DNA from: Glutamicibacter creatinolyticus
GTDB taxonomy: Bacteria; Actinomycetota; Actinomycetes; Actinomycetales; Micrococcaceae
Length of the DNA: 64,000 nt
Reading direction: 5' to 3'
Assembly (NCBI RefSeq): GCF_006094275.1
Contig: NZ_CP034412.1
Location: forward strand, 2,542,001-2,606,000
Part shown: positions 24,454 through 32,626 of the stretch, in pieces
Numbering within the stretch: the stretch's first letter is position 1
Layout of the letters: each line of letters begins with the position of its first letter
Made by a program: the position numbers and the translations under genes
The notes under the pieces: model-generated
Database searches by the model: none
The model's input: only the letters and a program-made list of their open reading frames with translations
Told to the model about the DNA's origin: nothing

Positions 24454-25233
24454 TTACAGCTGGCCCAGCACGCTGTCCATGATCTGCTTGGCGACCTGGC
24501 CGAACTGTTCATCGGCCAGCGATTGGCCGGAGATGAAGGAGACCATGGCCACGTACTGGCCTTTGGTCTGCACCAGCACCAGGGTGTCCTGGGCGGTGTC
24601 CGCGTTGCCGCGCCGGGTGTAGGCCAGCTGGGACTCCACCTCGCCGACCTGCGGGTTGCTGAACTTCAGCGTCTCGGTGTACTCGCTGCGGTTCAGCTTC
24701 ACGCTGGAGCAGTCGGTGCGCATGGTCAGCACGGTCTTGAAGTGCTCCTCCACCGGGGCCCGGTCCGCGACCTTGGCCACCTCCACCGAGCCGGCGATGT
24801 TCCCGGCCTGGTTGGTGAAGTCGGTGCGCGCCACCTCGGTGCCCAACTGCGCCGGGGACCAGTTCAGCGCCTCCAGCGGCTGCTCGCACTGGGAGGGCAG
24901 CACCACCACATCCTTCAGGGTGTCGGTGGGCGGGGTGGCCAGTTCCTTCAGCTGCTCCTGGCCGATCCGCTGGGACTGGTCAAAACCCAGTTGGGCGGCG
25001 AAGACGGCACCGACCTGGGTGGCCAGCTCCACGGTGGAGGCCTGCCCGGTTTGCTCGCTGCTGCCCGGTTCGGGGCTGGGCAGCGGCTTGCCGCTGGGCT
25101 TCGGGTTGGCGGTGGCGGAGACATGGATGTCATCCTGCGGCATCTGCTCGGCCTGTGGTTCTGCCGAGCAGCCCGCCAGCAGCAGCCCGGCCACCAGCAG
25201 TCCAGCGCCGGCCCTGAATCGTTTAGCTGCCAC
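24454..25233 (-). CDS. Lipoprotein of unknown function next to copD
   Basis: A 259-residue lipoprotein: a basic N-terminus, the hydrophobic GAGLLVAGLLLAGCSA lipobox (Cys near residue 22), a low-complexity Ser/Pro/Gln linker (about 25-70) and a globular domain to the end with two cysteines (CEQPLEAL and TDCSSVKL). I do not recognise the domain; it is distantly reminiscent of mycobacterial LpqN/PknH-sensor-like exported domains, at low confidence. The GTG at 25233 has AGGGAG four bases upstream and overlaps the copD-ctaG stop by 11 bases, so it is co-translated with that gene. Its role may be connected to copper handling. Confidence 0.7.
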   Translation of the reverse strand: MAAKRFRAGAGLLVAGLLLAGCSAEPQAEQMPQDDIHVSATANPKPSGKPLPSPEPGSSEQTGQASTVELATQVGAVFAAQLGFDQSQRIGQEQLKELATPPTDTLKDVVVLPSQCEQPLEALNWSPAQLGTEVARTDFTNQAGNIAGSVEVAKVADRAPVEEHFKTVLTMRTDCSSVKLNRSEYTETLKFSNPQVGEVESQLAYTRRGNADTAQDTLVLVQTKGQYVAMVSFISGQSLADEQFGQVAKQIMDSVLGQL

Positions 25234-27358
25234 GGTGCTCCCTGTGCTCAACTTGCTGCTCCATTTTCTTGTCCATCTGCTTCAGCCGGGCGAACATTTC
25301 GTTGTAGGCGGCCAGGTCCGCGTCCCCGTCACGGTCCGCCTGGCGGTCCACGCGCTTCTTCTCCCGGTCATCGCTGCGCGCCCAGGTGATCATCACGGCG
25401 ATGGCGATCACCAAGGTCGGCACCTCGCCGATCGCCCACATCGCCCCGGCACCGACCACCTGGTCCTCCAGGGCGCTGCCGCCCCAGGTGCGGCCCATGT
25501 TGCCGAACCAGTCGGCGGCCAGCAGCGTGTCGGTGCTCATCAGCGCCACGGCGAAGAACGCGTGGAAGGCCACGGTGGCCAGCAGCAGCAGCAGGCGGAA
25601 CGGGTAGTTGAAGCGGAACGGGATCGGGTCGGCCTCAATGTGGCTGAGCACGAACAGGTAGCCGGTGAGCAGGAAGTGCACGTTCATCAGCTCATGCCCG
25701 GCGTGGTAGCGCATGGCCGGTTCCAGGATCGGGGTGAAGTAGAAGATCACGATGGACCCGGCGAAGTTCACGGCGGCGAAGATCGGGTGGGTGATGACCT
25801 TCGAATACGGTGAATGCACCAGCCACAGGATCCATTCGCGGGCCCCGCGGGTCCCGTCGGTGCGGGTGGGCAGCACCTTCAGCGCCAGGGTGACCGGGGC
25901 GCCGAGCACCAGGAAGATCGGCACGATCATGGTCAATGACATGTGATCGATCATGTGCACCGAGAACTGGATTTTGCCGTAGACGGTCAGGGCGCCGCTG
26001 GTGACATAGAACAGGGCCACCAGGCCCACAATCCAGCTGATCAGGCGCAGCACGCTCGGCTTGTCCCCGCGCCGGCGCAGGGTGATGAACGCCCACAGGT
26101 AGAACACCAGCAGGAACACGCACACCGCCACCCACAGCCAGTCCGGGCGCCACACGGTGAACCAGCTGGAGGTCTGCAGCGGTTCGGGCAGCTCATAGCC
26201 GGTCAGCAGCCGGGCCGGGGTAGGCTCGGTCGGCGGGTCATCCGGGGTGGGCGGTGCGGTGCGGGAGAGCACGGTGGCCACCGACATGGTGGCGCCCATC
26301 AGCGCCACCTCCACGGCGATTACCCGCCAGGCCGCGGCCACGGCACTGACCTTCCCGGCCAGCAGCCGGGGAATGTTCCAGTTGCGGTGCGCCAGGCCCA
26401 GCGCCCCCAGGATGAGGGTCAGCACGATCTTGGTGATCACCAGGGTGCCGTAGGGGCTCAGCCACTGGTCCCAGTCGGTGATGCGGATCAGGGCGGAGAC
26501 CAGCCCGGAACCGGCCATCAGCACGATCGCGCCGGCGGCCAGGGTCGAGTAGCGGCGCAGCACCACGCCCAGCAGCAGCGGCCGGTCCTGGTAGCGTCCC
26601 GGGGCCGGGCCGGTCAGGGTGGGGGTCAGCAGCCCAAGCACCACCAGCCCGCCGAACCACAGCACCACGGCCAGCAGGTGCAGCCCGATGCCGTTGACCG
26701 CGGCGTAGTGGTCATCCCCGCCGGCGGCGTGGCCGATGAAGGCCAGCGGCACGATTCCCAGCAGGGAAAACCCGGCCACCAGACCCACCCCCACCTGGGA
26801 ACGCACGGCCAGGGCCAGGGAGGTGACGATCGCGGAGATCACGATCATCCACGCCCAGGCCCGCCCGGTGGCGATCTGCAGGATGTAGTCCAGGATCGCG
26901 GCGGTGTAGTTCGGTTCAAAGTTGATCGGCACCCCGGCCAGGTCCCAGAAGGTCAGGATCAGCACGCTGCCGGCGGCCAGCGTCCACACCACCCCGGCCC
27001 CTGCGGCCAGGTTCATGGCGCGGGTGAAGGAGGGGTGCTCCGTGCCGGCGTCGGTCACCGGGTTCTCCGCGGTGGGCCGGCGCGACTTGGTGCTGCGCGG
27101 GATGATGCAGGAGGCGAAGATCAGTGCCGCGATGGCCACGGACATCGCGGTGTGGTGGATGATCCGGCTGATCGGCAGCGCCCAGCGCACGAACCCGCCC
27201 GGATCAGCCAGCAGCCGGGGGGCGGTGATGCCGCCGACCAGCACGGCCAGCAGGAAAGCCACCACCATGCCCAGCACACCGGGGATGATGAAACGGGTCA
27301 GTTTCGGGACAGGCATGCCCAGCTCAGCCTGCCGGGGTTCGCGTGATTGTGTCGCCAT
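25223..27358 (-). CDS. CopD-CtaG fusion membrane protein
   Basis: A 711-residue fusion. Residues about 15-350 are a CopD-type copper resistance domain with eight or so helices (including HTAMSVAIAALIFASCIIP, GLHLLAVVLWFGGLVVLGLL). Residues about 385-660 form a caa3-type CtaG domain with GKIQFSVHMIDHMSLTM, and histidine-rich helices (HAGHELMNVHFLLTGY). CopD imports copper and CtaG-type proteins are associated with cytochrome oxidase assembly, so the fusion probably moves copper across the membrane for cuproenzymes. A charged, Met- and His-containing cytoplasmic tail ends it. Fusions of this kind are known in actinobacteria. It shares the strand with Dyp, PCuAC and CopC genes upstream. Confidence 0.92.
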   Translation of the reverse strand: MATQSREPRQAELGMPVPKLTRFIIPGVLGMVVAFLLAVLVGGITAPRLLADPGGFVRWALPISRIIHHTAMSVAIAALIFASCIIPRSTKSRRPTAENPVTDAGTEHPSFTRAMNLAAGAGVVWTLAAGSVLILTFWDLAGVPINFEPNYTAAILDYILQIATGRAWAWMIVISAIVTSLALAVRSQVGVGLVAGFSLLGIVPLAFIGHAAGGDDHYAAVNGIGLHLLAVVLWFGGLVVLGLLTPTLTGPAPGRYQDRPLLLGVVLRRYSTLAAGAIVLMAGSGLVSALIRITDWDQWLSPYGTLVITKIVLTLILGALGLAHRNWNIPRLLAGKVSAVAAAWRVIAVEVALMGATMSVATVLSRTAPPTPDDPPTEPTPARLLTGYELPEPLQTSSWFTVWRPDWLWVAVCVFLLVFYLWAFITLRRRGDKPSVLRLISWIVGLVALFYVTSGALTVYGKIQFSVHMIDHMSLTMIVPIFLVLGAPVTLALKVLPTRTDGTRGAREWILWLVHSPYSKVITHPIFAAVNFAGSIVIFYFTPILEPAMRYHAGHELMNVHFLLTGYLFVLSHIEADPIPFRFNYPFRLLLLLATVAFHAFFAVALMSTDTLLAADWFGNMGRTWGGSALEDQVVGAGAMWAIGEVPTLVIAIAVMITWARSDDREKKRVDRQADRDGDADLAAYNEMFARLKQMDKKMEQQVEHREHRGS

Positions 27359-27430
27359 AGCCTCTCCATCATCTCATTGCGTACCAACCGCCGTTAAGCT
27401 TCCGGCGGCTGGTTGGCGCATCTCACATGT

Positions 27431-27479
27431 GCGCCTCCGAAGGGGCCTGGCCCGACGCCCGGGCCCCTTCGGACGGCGC
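27431..27479 (-). terminator. Stem-loop after the Dyp peroxidase gene
   Basis: TCCGAAGGGGCC (27437-27448) pairs with GGCCCCTTCGGA (27462-27473) with an extra GCGCC/GGCGC lower stem. It lies directly after the Dyp stop on the minus strand and separates that unit from copD-ctaG. No T run follows. Confidence 0.7.
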
Positions 27480-28717
27480 TAGTGCCCTGCGGCCTGGAAC
27501 AGCTGCTGGCCCAGGTACATGCCCTGGCTGATGCCCGGCAGCACCCCGTACACGGCCGAGCCGATGGGGCTGGTCCATTCGTTCAGGGCATCCAGTTCGG
27601 CCAGCCGGATTTGGACCGGGATGAAGCTGCGGGCCACATCCACCTGGTAGCTGGCGAACAGCAGGCCGGCACTCCCGCCCTCCTGGTAGCTGTAGCCGCG
27701 GCGCCACAGCACCTCATCCCCGCTGGCGGGCATCGCCCGGGCCACATGGGCGTGCCCGGCGATCGCCGGCAGCCCCAGTTCGGTGACCGCCTGCAGGTCC
27801 ACCGGGTCCTGCGGGTGCTGCCCGGACAGCGGGGCGCCGTCGCTCTGCCGGCGCCCGAGCGCGAAGTCCCGGGCGGGGCGGTCCACCTCATCCCAGGTGT
27901 CCAGATCCATCTGGATCCGGCGCAGCACCAGGGTGGTGGCATCCGGGAACCAGGCGTCGGACGGCTCATGGCCGAACACCGCCAGCCGGCGGGTGTCATC
28001 CTTCGGGTTCGCGATCCCGTCCACCTGCCCAAACAGGTTGCGGAACGGTGAACCGGCCGGTTGGGAGCTGGCGGCATGGGTGAACCCGTGCTGCTCGTAT
28101 TTCACCCGGGTGATCGAGCGCAGGTTCTTGCGCACCGAACGCACCGCGTGCGCCAGCACCGTGGGGTCCTCCGCGCACAGCTGGATCACCAGGTCCGACT
28201 GGCCGTACTCTTCACGCAGCCGGTCGATCTTGAACTTGGGCAGCGGTCCCAGGCTGGCGGGGGCTAGGTCGGGGCCGATCAGCCCAATCGCGGCACGGCT
28301 CAGGCCCACGGTCAGGCTCAGGTTCGCCGGCAGCTGCGCCATCTCCGGTTCAGTGTCGGCCAGCACCCCCTGGCCGGCCATGAGCCGAACCACGTCATCG
28401 GTGATCATCCGCAGAATCGAGCGCAGCCGTTCGCGCTTCGCGGCGGGCTCCAACCCCTCCAGCACCATGTCGATACCCAGGAACACGGCGTGGGCCTGCG
28501 GATTTTCCAGGATCCCGGGCTGGTGGCGCCCGTACGGGGAAAGGTATCGGGCCAGTGCCGGTTCGGGCCCCGCCGGGCTGGCGGCGGCCTGCTCGGCGGT
28601 GAGCTGGCCAACCCCGAACCCACTGACCAGCCCGCCCAGCGCCGCCACGGCGGAGCCGGTCAGCAAGGTGCGCCGCGAAGGTTCAGCACGGCGGGTCGAT
28701 GCCGGAACTCCGCTCAT
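27479..28717 (-). CDS. Dyp-type haem peroxidase, Tat-exported (EfeB-like)
   Basis: A 412-residue dye-decolourising peroxidase. The twin-arginine signal is clear: SRRTLLTGSAVAALGGLVSG. The family motif GxxDG occurs in FGQVDGIANP (about residue 215), with the catalytic Asp; the proximal haem histidine is likely in GHAHVARAMP (about 310). EfeB-type enzymes work outside the membrane with haem or iron uptake. Here no EfeU/EfeO gene is adjacent; instead it is directly downstream of PCuAC (stop and start abut, TAAATG), giving a CopC/PCuAC/Dyp grouping. Its substrate and electron donor are unknown. Confidence 0.92.
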   Translation of the reverse strand: MSGVPASTRRAEPSRRTLLTGSAVAALGGLVSGFGVGQLTAEQAAASPAGPEPALARYLSPYGRHQPGILENPQAHAVFLGIDMVLEGLEPAAKRERLRSILRMITDDVVRLMAGQGVLADTEPEMAQLPANLSLTVGLSRAAIGLIGPDLAPASLGPLPKFKIDRLREEYGQSDLVIQLCAEDPTVLAHAVRSVRKNLRSITRVKYEQHGFTHAASSQPAGSPFRNLFGQVDGIANPKDDTRRLAVFGHEPSDAWFPDATTLVLRRIQMDLDTWDEVDRPARDFALGRRQSDGAPLSGQHPQDPVDLQAVTELGLPAIAGHAHVARAMPASGDEVLWRRGYSYQEGGSAGLLFASYQVDVARSFIPVQIRLAELDALNEWTSPIGSAVYGVLPGISQGMYLGQQLFQAAGH

Positions 28718-29308
28718 TTAGTGCCCTCCCCCGTGCTCCTCGTGGGTGCCCTCGGTGTCCTGGGAGTGCTGCGAGTGGTAGCTTTCGTTCGCGCCGTCGT
28801 AGTTGCGGATGGGGAACTGCACGTCCTTGCTGGAGCCGTCGGCGAATTCCAGGCGCAGGGTGGCCACCTCGGCGGGCACCAACGGCTGCTTCAGGTCCAT
28901 GAACATGATGTGGTTGCCGCCCGGGGCCAGTTCCACGCTCTGTCCGGCAGGAATCTGCAGCGCCCCCTCGATCTGCTGCATGACGGCATCGGTGCCCTGG
29001 CCGGCCATTTCATGGATCTGCAGGGTGTTGCCGTGTTCCTGGTCCACCACTGCCTCCAGCTCCACCGGCTGGTCGGAGTCATTGCGCAGGGTGCCGAACG
29101 CGGCGCTCATTCCCTTTTCGGCGGCCTTCGCCCACGGGTCGGTGACGGTCAATGCGTCGGCCTGCCGGCTGGCGTGCTGTTCGTGGTGGCTGTTCTGGGC
29201 CGTTGGCTCCTGTGTGGTGCCGTCGGCTGGGGCGCAGCCGGTGAGCAGCAGGGCCGCCCCCAGGCCGAGGGCGGCAAGGGACTTGGTCGAGATCTTCTCT
29301 GACATCAT
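28718..29308 (-). CDS. PCuAC-type periplasmic copper chaperone lipoprotein
   Basis: A 196-residue lipoprotein with lipobox LLLTGCAP (Cys near residue 25). The PCu(A)C copper-binding pattern is complete: HEM (about residue 99), a methionine about ten residues on, then NHIMFM with the final His-x-Met. Both N-terminal (HHEQH) and C-terminal (YHSQHSQ, EEHGGGH) His-rich extensions add possible metal sites. PCuAC proteins hand Cu(I) to the CuA centre of cytochrome oxidase. The ATG at 29308 gives a normal signal; the frame stays open upstream without homology. It probably works with CopC and CopD-CtaG. Confidence 0.92.
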   Translation of the reverse strand: MMSEKISTKSLAALGLGAALLLTGCAPADGTTQEPTAQNSHHEQHASRQADALTVTDPWAKAAEKGMSAAFGTLRNDSDQPVELEAVVDQEHGNTLQIHEMAGQGTDAVMQQIEGALQIPAGQSVELAPGGNHIMFMDLKQPLVPAEVATLRLEFADGSSKDVQFPIRNYDGANESYHSQHSQDTEGTHEEHGGGH

Positions 29309-29532
29309 GATTTGTTCGCTTTCTTGCCCGCCGCGCGTGCTCACCAGGGGTGCGCAGGGTAGGGCTGGGCGCGCCTCGCAGGTGGACCGGGAGGGCGCGC
29401 CGGATGGGCGCGTCAACCCGGAGAAATGCGTTGGGGTGCGCGGCAGCGGCGCGCGGCAACTGCTGGGCTGCGGCGGCGTGGCGGTAGGTTCGGGAGGTGG
29501 CGCGATTCCGCGCCGGAAATTTGGTGGAGGGG
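29309..29532 (-). other. Intergenic region copC to PCuAC
   Basis: 224 bases without a credible gene. A small stem (GGCGCG/CGCGCC at about 29496-29511) just after the copC stop may be a weak terminator. The rest is GC-rich with no clear promoter motif. Confidence 0.4.
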
Positions 29533-30168
29533 CTACTTCATGTTGTTGCGGCGGGCGAAGTTCACCAGCACCGCCACGGCGACACCGAAAATCGCTACGC
29601 CGACGATGATCCACACGATCGGGCTGATACCGGCGGCGGCCTCCTGCGGCGCGGTGGCCGGTTCCTCCGGTGACTGGGTGGCAGCATCCTGGGCGCCGGG
29701 TTCGTCGCTGGCCTCGGTGCTCGGGGCCGCTGCGGTTTCGGTCGCGTCGCTGCCGGCCGCCTGGCCTTCGAGGGTGAAGCCCACGGTTCCGTCGATGGGG
29801 TGACCGTCGGAGGAAACCACGCGGTAGGTCACGGTGTATTCACCGTTGGGCAGCGGCTGGTTCGGGGTGGCGATGACATCCCGGCCCTTGACCTGCAATT
29901 CGTTGTCGAACTTTTGGCCCTCGGCGTTCGAGATGACCACCACGGTCATGTCTGCGCCCTCCACGTGCTGCAGTTCGCCGGAGAAGTTAAGCTTGATCTG
30001 TTCTGGCGATTCACTGATCGTCGATTCGTTCTTCGGGGTGGAGCCGGTCAGCTGATCGTGGGCGTTGGCCGCGGTGCCGGCGGTGAAGATCGCCAGCACG
30101 GCGATCAGCAGGGCCGCGAAGAGGCGTGCGGCGTAGGTCGTCTGGCGGGAGATGGCCAGGGTTTTCAT
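29533..30168 (-). CDS. CopC-type copper-binding protein
   Basis: A 211-residue exported protein: signal peptide with FAALLIAVLAIFTAGTAANA, then mature HDQLTGSTPKNES, where the N-terminal histidine after cleavage is the classical Cu(II) ligand of CopC/Pco proteins. The beta-sandwich (about 40-135) contains YRVVSSDGHPIDGTVGFTL with the second conserved His. A Thr/Glu/Ala-rich linker and a C-terminal membrane anchor (IVWIIVGVAIFGVAVAVLV) fix it to the cell surface, as in YobA/CopC proteins of Gram-positives. ATG at 30168 follows AAGGA at about eight bases. It likely passes copper to CopD. Confidence 0.93.
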   Translation of the reverse strand: MKTLAISRQTTYAARLFAALLIAVLAIFTAGTAANAHDQLTGSTPKNESTISESPEQIKLNFSGELQHVEGADMTVVVISNAEGQKFDNELQVKGRDVIATPNQPLPNGEYTVTYRVVSSDGHPIDGTVGFTLEGQAAGSDATETAAAPSTEASDEPGAQDAATQSPEEPATAPQEAAAGISPIVWIIVGVAIFGVAVAVLVNFARRNNMK

Positions 30169-30233
30169 GGGTTTTCCTTCCATCCCTGTCCGCAGGTGTT
30201 CCCCTGGGACAAGGCAGGTATTGAGTTCGGGGT

Positions 30234-30839
30234 TCAGGCGAAGGTCAATACGGCGGAAGGCGGTCCGCGCAGCAGCGGCAGCCGGTGGTCGTGCCGGCCG
30301 GAGAGCACCGGCACTTCACGAGTGTTCGTGGTGACGCGGGGCCAGGGAGCCGGGGCGGTGCGCAACAGCAGCAGCAGTCGGCGCACGAAGGAAAGGCTCA
30401 ATATCTCCAGCACGGCCCGGGCCAGTCGTTCGCCCTGGCGCAGGGTGAAGATGGTCAGCACGGCGGCGCCCATGTGGGCGGCGAGCATGTCCAGCGACTC
30501 GGCCTGGACAGCTTGCGGGTTCACGCCCAGCGACATGACGTGGTTGGCGTGCACGCCGGTGCCGGTGGCGGCAACCAGGCTGGAGCCGTGGTGCGTCATG
30601 ACCGACAGTGCCAGGTGGTAGAGTCCCTGGCTTCCGAAGACGAGCAGGCTCAAACTCAACAGGCTGTTCTTGCGCCCCAGCATCGCCATGGCCACCACCG
30701 CGGAGACGCAGGTGATCAGGACCATGACCACCAGGGATGCGACGGTGGGGACGGCGTGGGCGTGGGCGGCAAACGCCATCCAGGTGCACACAGCGGCAGC
30801 AAGCCATCCGCGCATGACGCGTGGTGCTGCTGTGCTCAT
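30234..30839 (-). CDS. Membrane protein of unknown function in the copper cluster
   Basis: A 201-residue protein with four to five hydrophobic segments (residues about 10-30, 33-55, 60-80, 115-135, 150-160) and numerous histidines near membrane ends (AHAHAVP, MTHHGSS, VHANHVMS, AAHMGA). It is the first gene of the copper cluster, 65 bases before copC. Similar small His-containing membrane proteins occur in actinobacterial copC loci, but I do not know a named family. Copper transport or sensing is inferred from position and histidines only. Confidence 0.65.
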   Translation of the reverse strand: MSTAAPRVMRGWLAAAVCTWMAFAAHAHAVPTVASLVVMVLITCVSAVVAMAMLGRKNSLLSLSLLVFGSQGLYHLALSVMTHHGSSLVAATGTGVHANHVMSLGVNPQAVQAESLDMLAAHMGAAVLTIFTLRQGERLARAVLEILSLSFVRRLLLLLRTAPAPWPRVTTNTREVPVLSGRHDHRLPLLRGPPSAVLTFA

Positions 30840-30887
30840 GACTGTGCTACCCCTACCGGTTCGAGCTGGACGTGCCCATTGTGGGTA

Positions 30888-30917
30888 ATTCTACGTCAGG
30901 TAGAAGCAGGGATCGAA
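30888..30917 (-). promoter_or_regulatory. Candidate promoter/operator of the copper cluster
   Basis: On the minus strand TTCGAT (30917-30912) and TAGAAT (30893-30888) are spaced by 18 bases. The -10 lies in a small inverted repeat TTCTAC/GTAGAA (30889-30894/30900-30905). No classical CsoR operator was recognised. Confidence 0.4.
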
Positions 30918-30937
30918 TCGGCCCCTGCACCATGCAG

Positions 30938-30972
30938 CAGAGGCCGGAATCCATGATGGATTCCGGCCTCTG
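30938..30972 (-). terminator. Terminator of the HU gene
   Basis: CAGAGGCCGGAATCCA pairs perfectly with TGGATTCCGGCCTCTG (16 bp, three-base loop TGA), about 50 bases past the HU stop. It also insulates the copper-cluster promoter. Confidence 0.85.
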
Positions 30973-31023
30973 GCAACAGTTCGCCCGGGTGAGCCCGGAC
31001 ACCGTTGAAAGTCTGAAAGAAGA

Positions 31024-31308
31024 CTACTTCTTGGCTACGGCGGCCTTCAGCTTCGAACCAGCGGTCAGCTTCACCGAGTGGCCGGCCGGGATCTGGATGG
31101 CTTCGCCGGTCTGCGGGTTGCGGCCGGTGCGGGCGGCGCGGTCGGTGCGCTCAACGGCCAGCCAGCCCGGGATCGATACCTTCTCGCCCTTGGAGATCTG
31201 CTCGACGAAGACGTCGAACACGGCATCCAGCACACCGTTGACGGCAACCTGGGAGTTATCGGTCTTTGCTGCAACAGCAGCAACAAGTTCGCTACGGTTC
31301 ATAGCCAA
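31024..31308 (-). CDS. DNA-binding protein HU
   Basis: A 94-residue HU/IHF-family nucleoid protein: MAMNRSELVAAVAAK, then GVLDAVFDVFVEQISKGEKV and the DNA-binding arm with RTDRAARTGRNPQTGE, ending KLKAAVAKK. It bends and compacts DNA. I chose a TTG start at 31308 because a perfect AGGAGG is eight bases upstream, whereas the ATG at 31302 would have a poor spacing of 14; the resulting MAMNRSEL fits actinobacterial HU better. It lacks the long Lys/Ala-rich tail of mycobacterial HupB. Single gene with its own terminator. Confidence 0.94.
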   Translation of the reverse strand: MAMNRSELVAAVAAKTDNSQVAVNGVLDAVFDVFVEQISKGEKVSIPGWLAVERTDRAARTGRNPQTGEAIQIPAGHSVKLTAGSKLKAAVAKK

Positions 31309-31540
31309 TGTATGGTCCTCCTGGACTAGTCTTCCTTGGCCCAACGAGCCTTGGACGCCACGCGGTCGCGCGGTCTTCTAGAAACAGAACCTATCAAATG
31401 ATTATGGGCGAAACGCCCGAAATCACCGGAAATCTGCGGATTTTTTTGGAGATTGGCGGAATTTCACGCTCGGCTTGACTAGTTCACCACATTTTGAGGT
31501 GCGCCGATCCGGCTCTGAGTGAAGACTGGGCCATCTGTTG
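31309..31540. other. AT-richer intergenic region upstream of HU
   Basis: 232 bases between the SDR stop and HU. On the minus strand it holds a GGGCGTTTCGCCC mini-hairpin, CATAAT as a possible -10, and a run of seven A. It probably contains the HU promoter, but the exact boxes are not certain. Confidence 0.4.
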
Positions 31541-32536
31541 CTAGAGGCCGAAGGGATCGGCCCCGTCATTGGCTCGCCGATAAAGCTCCCACACCGGATC
31601 CAGGAGTTTCTTGCTGCGGGTCAACCGGGACGGTTTGACCATGCGCACCCGCCCCTTGGAGAGCAGTGCCGGGCCAAAATACGCCCCGCGTTCGGTGGCG
31701 GCGATCCCCGGGTTCAGGGCTGCCTCGATGATCGGCACCGCCCCCTGGTGCTTGCCCTGGGCAAAGCCCGACTGCAGCTGATCGCGCCAGCGCCGGGCCG
31801 GGGTCGGTTCGTTGATCCCCGGCACCGCGATGCTCAGACCGGATATGGAGTATCCCGGGTGCACGGCCAACGACCGGGCCGGCCAGGACAGTTGCTTCAG
31901 GCGGTGGTCCAGGGCCATGGTGAAGCACTGCAGGGCCGCCTTGGACTGGGTATAGGCGCGGTAGGCGCTGTACCTGTGGTGCAGTTCCAGGTTCTGCGGG
32001 TCGGCCGGCAACATCCGGGTGGACATGGATCCCAGGCCAATTAGTCGCAGCTGCCGCTGGCGGAACTGCTCCGCCAGGGAGCCGATGAGCCGGGCATGGC
32101 CCAGGAAGTTGGTGGCCAGGGTCAGTTCGTGCCCGTCGACGCCCACCTGGCGTTGCCGTGGGGTGTGGATCAGGCCGGCGTTGGCGACGATGATGTCAAG
32201 TTCCTCCGAGGCCAGGTCGCGGCCAAGCCGGTCAACGGAGGCGTAGCTGCTGGTGTCCAGTTCATGCTGCCGTATCCGGCTGCCCGGGACGAGCTGTTCA
32301 ATCAGCTCCCGGGCCAAGCGACTGCGCTGCATCGAGCGGCTGGCGATGATGACCTGTGCCCCGCTGGCCGCCAGACCCAGTGCGGTGAAGAAGCCAAGCC
32401 CGGCGTTGCCGCCGGTTACCAGGGCAGTCTTGCCCTGCCCCCAGCCGTTCCAGCGTTCCCGGTTGGCATGGACGGTATCCGCTGGTTCCCCGTGCCCCAG
32501 CAGGCCTACCGCTCCGTGTCGATACTTTCTGGTCAT
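31541..32536 (-). CDS. Short-chain dehydrogenase/reductase
   Basis: A 331-residue NAD(P)-dependent SDR resembling retinol dehydrogenase/WW-domain oxidoreductase-like proteins. The cofactor motif TGGNAGLGF is at about residues 39-47, NAG at about 117, and the catalytic pair in YRAYTQSK (about 187-194). The ATG at 32536 lies seven bases after TAGCCT, a possible leaderless promoter; an ATG at 32560 would add eight residues and has no better ribosome site. It is monocistronic. The substrate is unknown, probably a hydrophobic alcohol or aldehyde. Confidence 0.85.
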   Translation of the reverse strand: MTRKYRHGAVGLLGHGEPADTVHANRERWNGWGQGKTALVTGGNAGLGFFTALGLAASGAQVIIASRSMQRSRLARELIEQLVPGSRIRQHELDTSSYASVDRLGRDLASEELDIIVANAGLIHTPRQRQVGVDGHELTLATNFLGHARLIGSLAEQFRQRQLRLIGLGSMSTRMLPADPQNLELHHRYSAYRAYTQSKAALQCFTMALDHRLKQLSWPARSLAVHPGYSISGLSIAVPGINEPTPARRWRDQLQSGFAQGKHQGAVPIIEAALNPGIAATERGAYFGPALLSKGRVRMVKPSRLTRSKKLLDPVWELYRRANDGADPFGL

Positions 32537-32590
32537 GGCTTTCAGGCTACTACGGGCCATGGCACGACACTGGGAGGCGGACGGCGACTA

Positions 32591-32620
32591 TTGCCGCAGC
32601 GACCGGCACGGTGACACGAT
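32591..32620 (+). promoter_or_regulatory. Candidate leaderless promoter of the DUF1992 gene
   Basis: TTGCCG (32591-32596), an 18-base spacer and CACGAT (32615-32620) end six bases before the ATG at 32627, which lacks a Shine-Dalgarno. Confidence 0.45.
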
Positions 32621-32626
32621 GGATTC

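Noticed and set aside
22047-24482. Very long open frame (811 codons) on the plus strand opposite the thioredoxin/NHL gene
   Set aside because: It is antisense to a well-supported gene and has low-complexity Gly/Arg/Gln/His composition typical of the complement of high-GC coding sequence. The same holds for long frames opposite mrpD (4316-5797), mmsA (46381-48003) and the second aminotransferase (47973-49499).
29309-29614. Upstream extension of the PCuAC frame to 298 residues
   Set aside because: It would place about 100 Pro/Arg-rich residues before a clear lipoprotein signal; the ATG at 29308 is right for export.
30845-30860. Possible CsoR-type copper operator (TACCCCTACCGG) upstream of the copper cluster
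   Set aside because: Only one half resembles the GC-rich CsoR pattern; the second half does not match and no csoR gene is in view.
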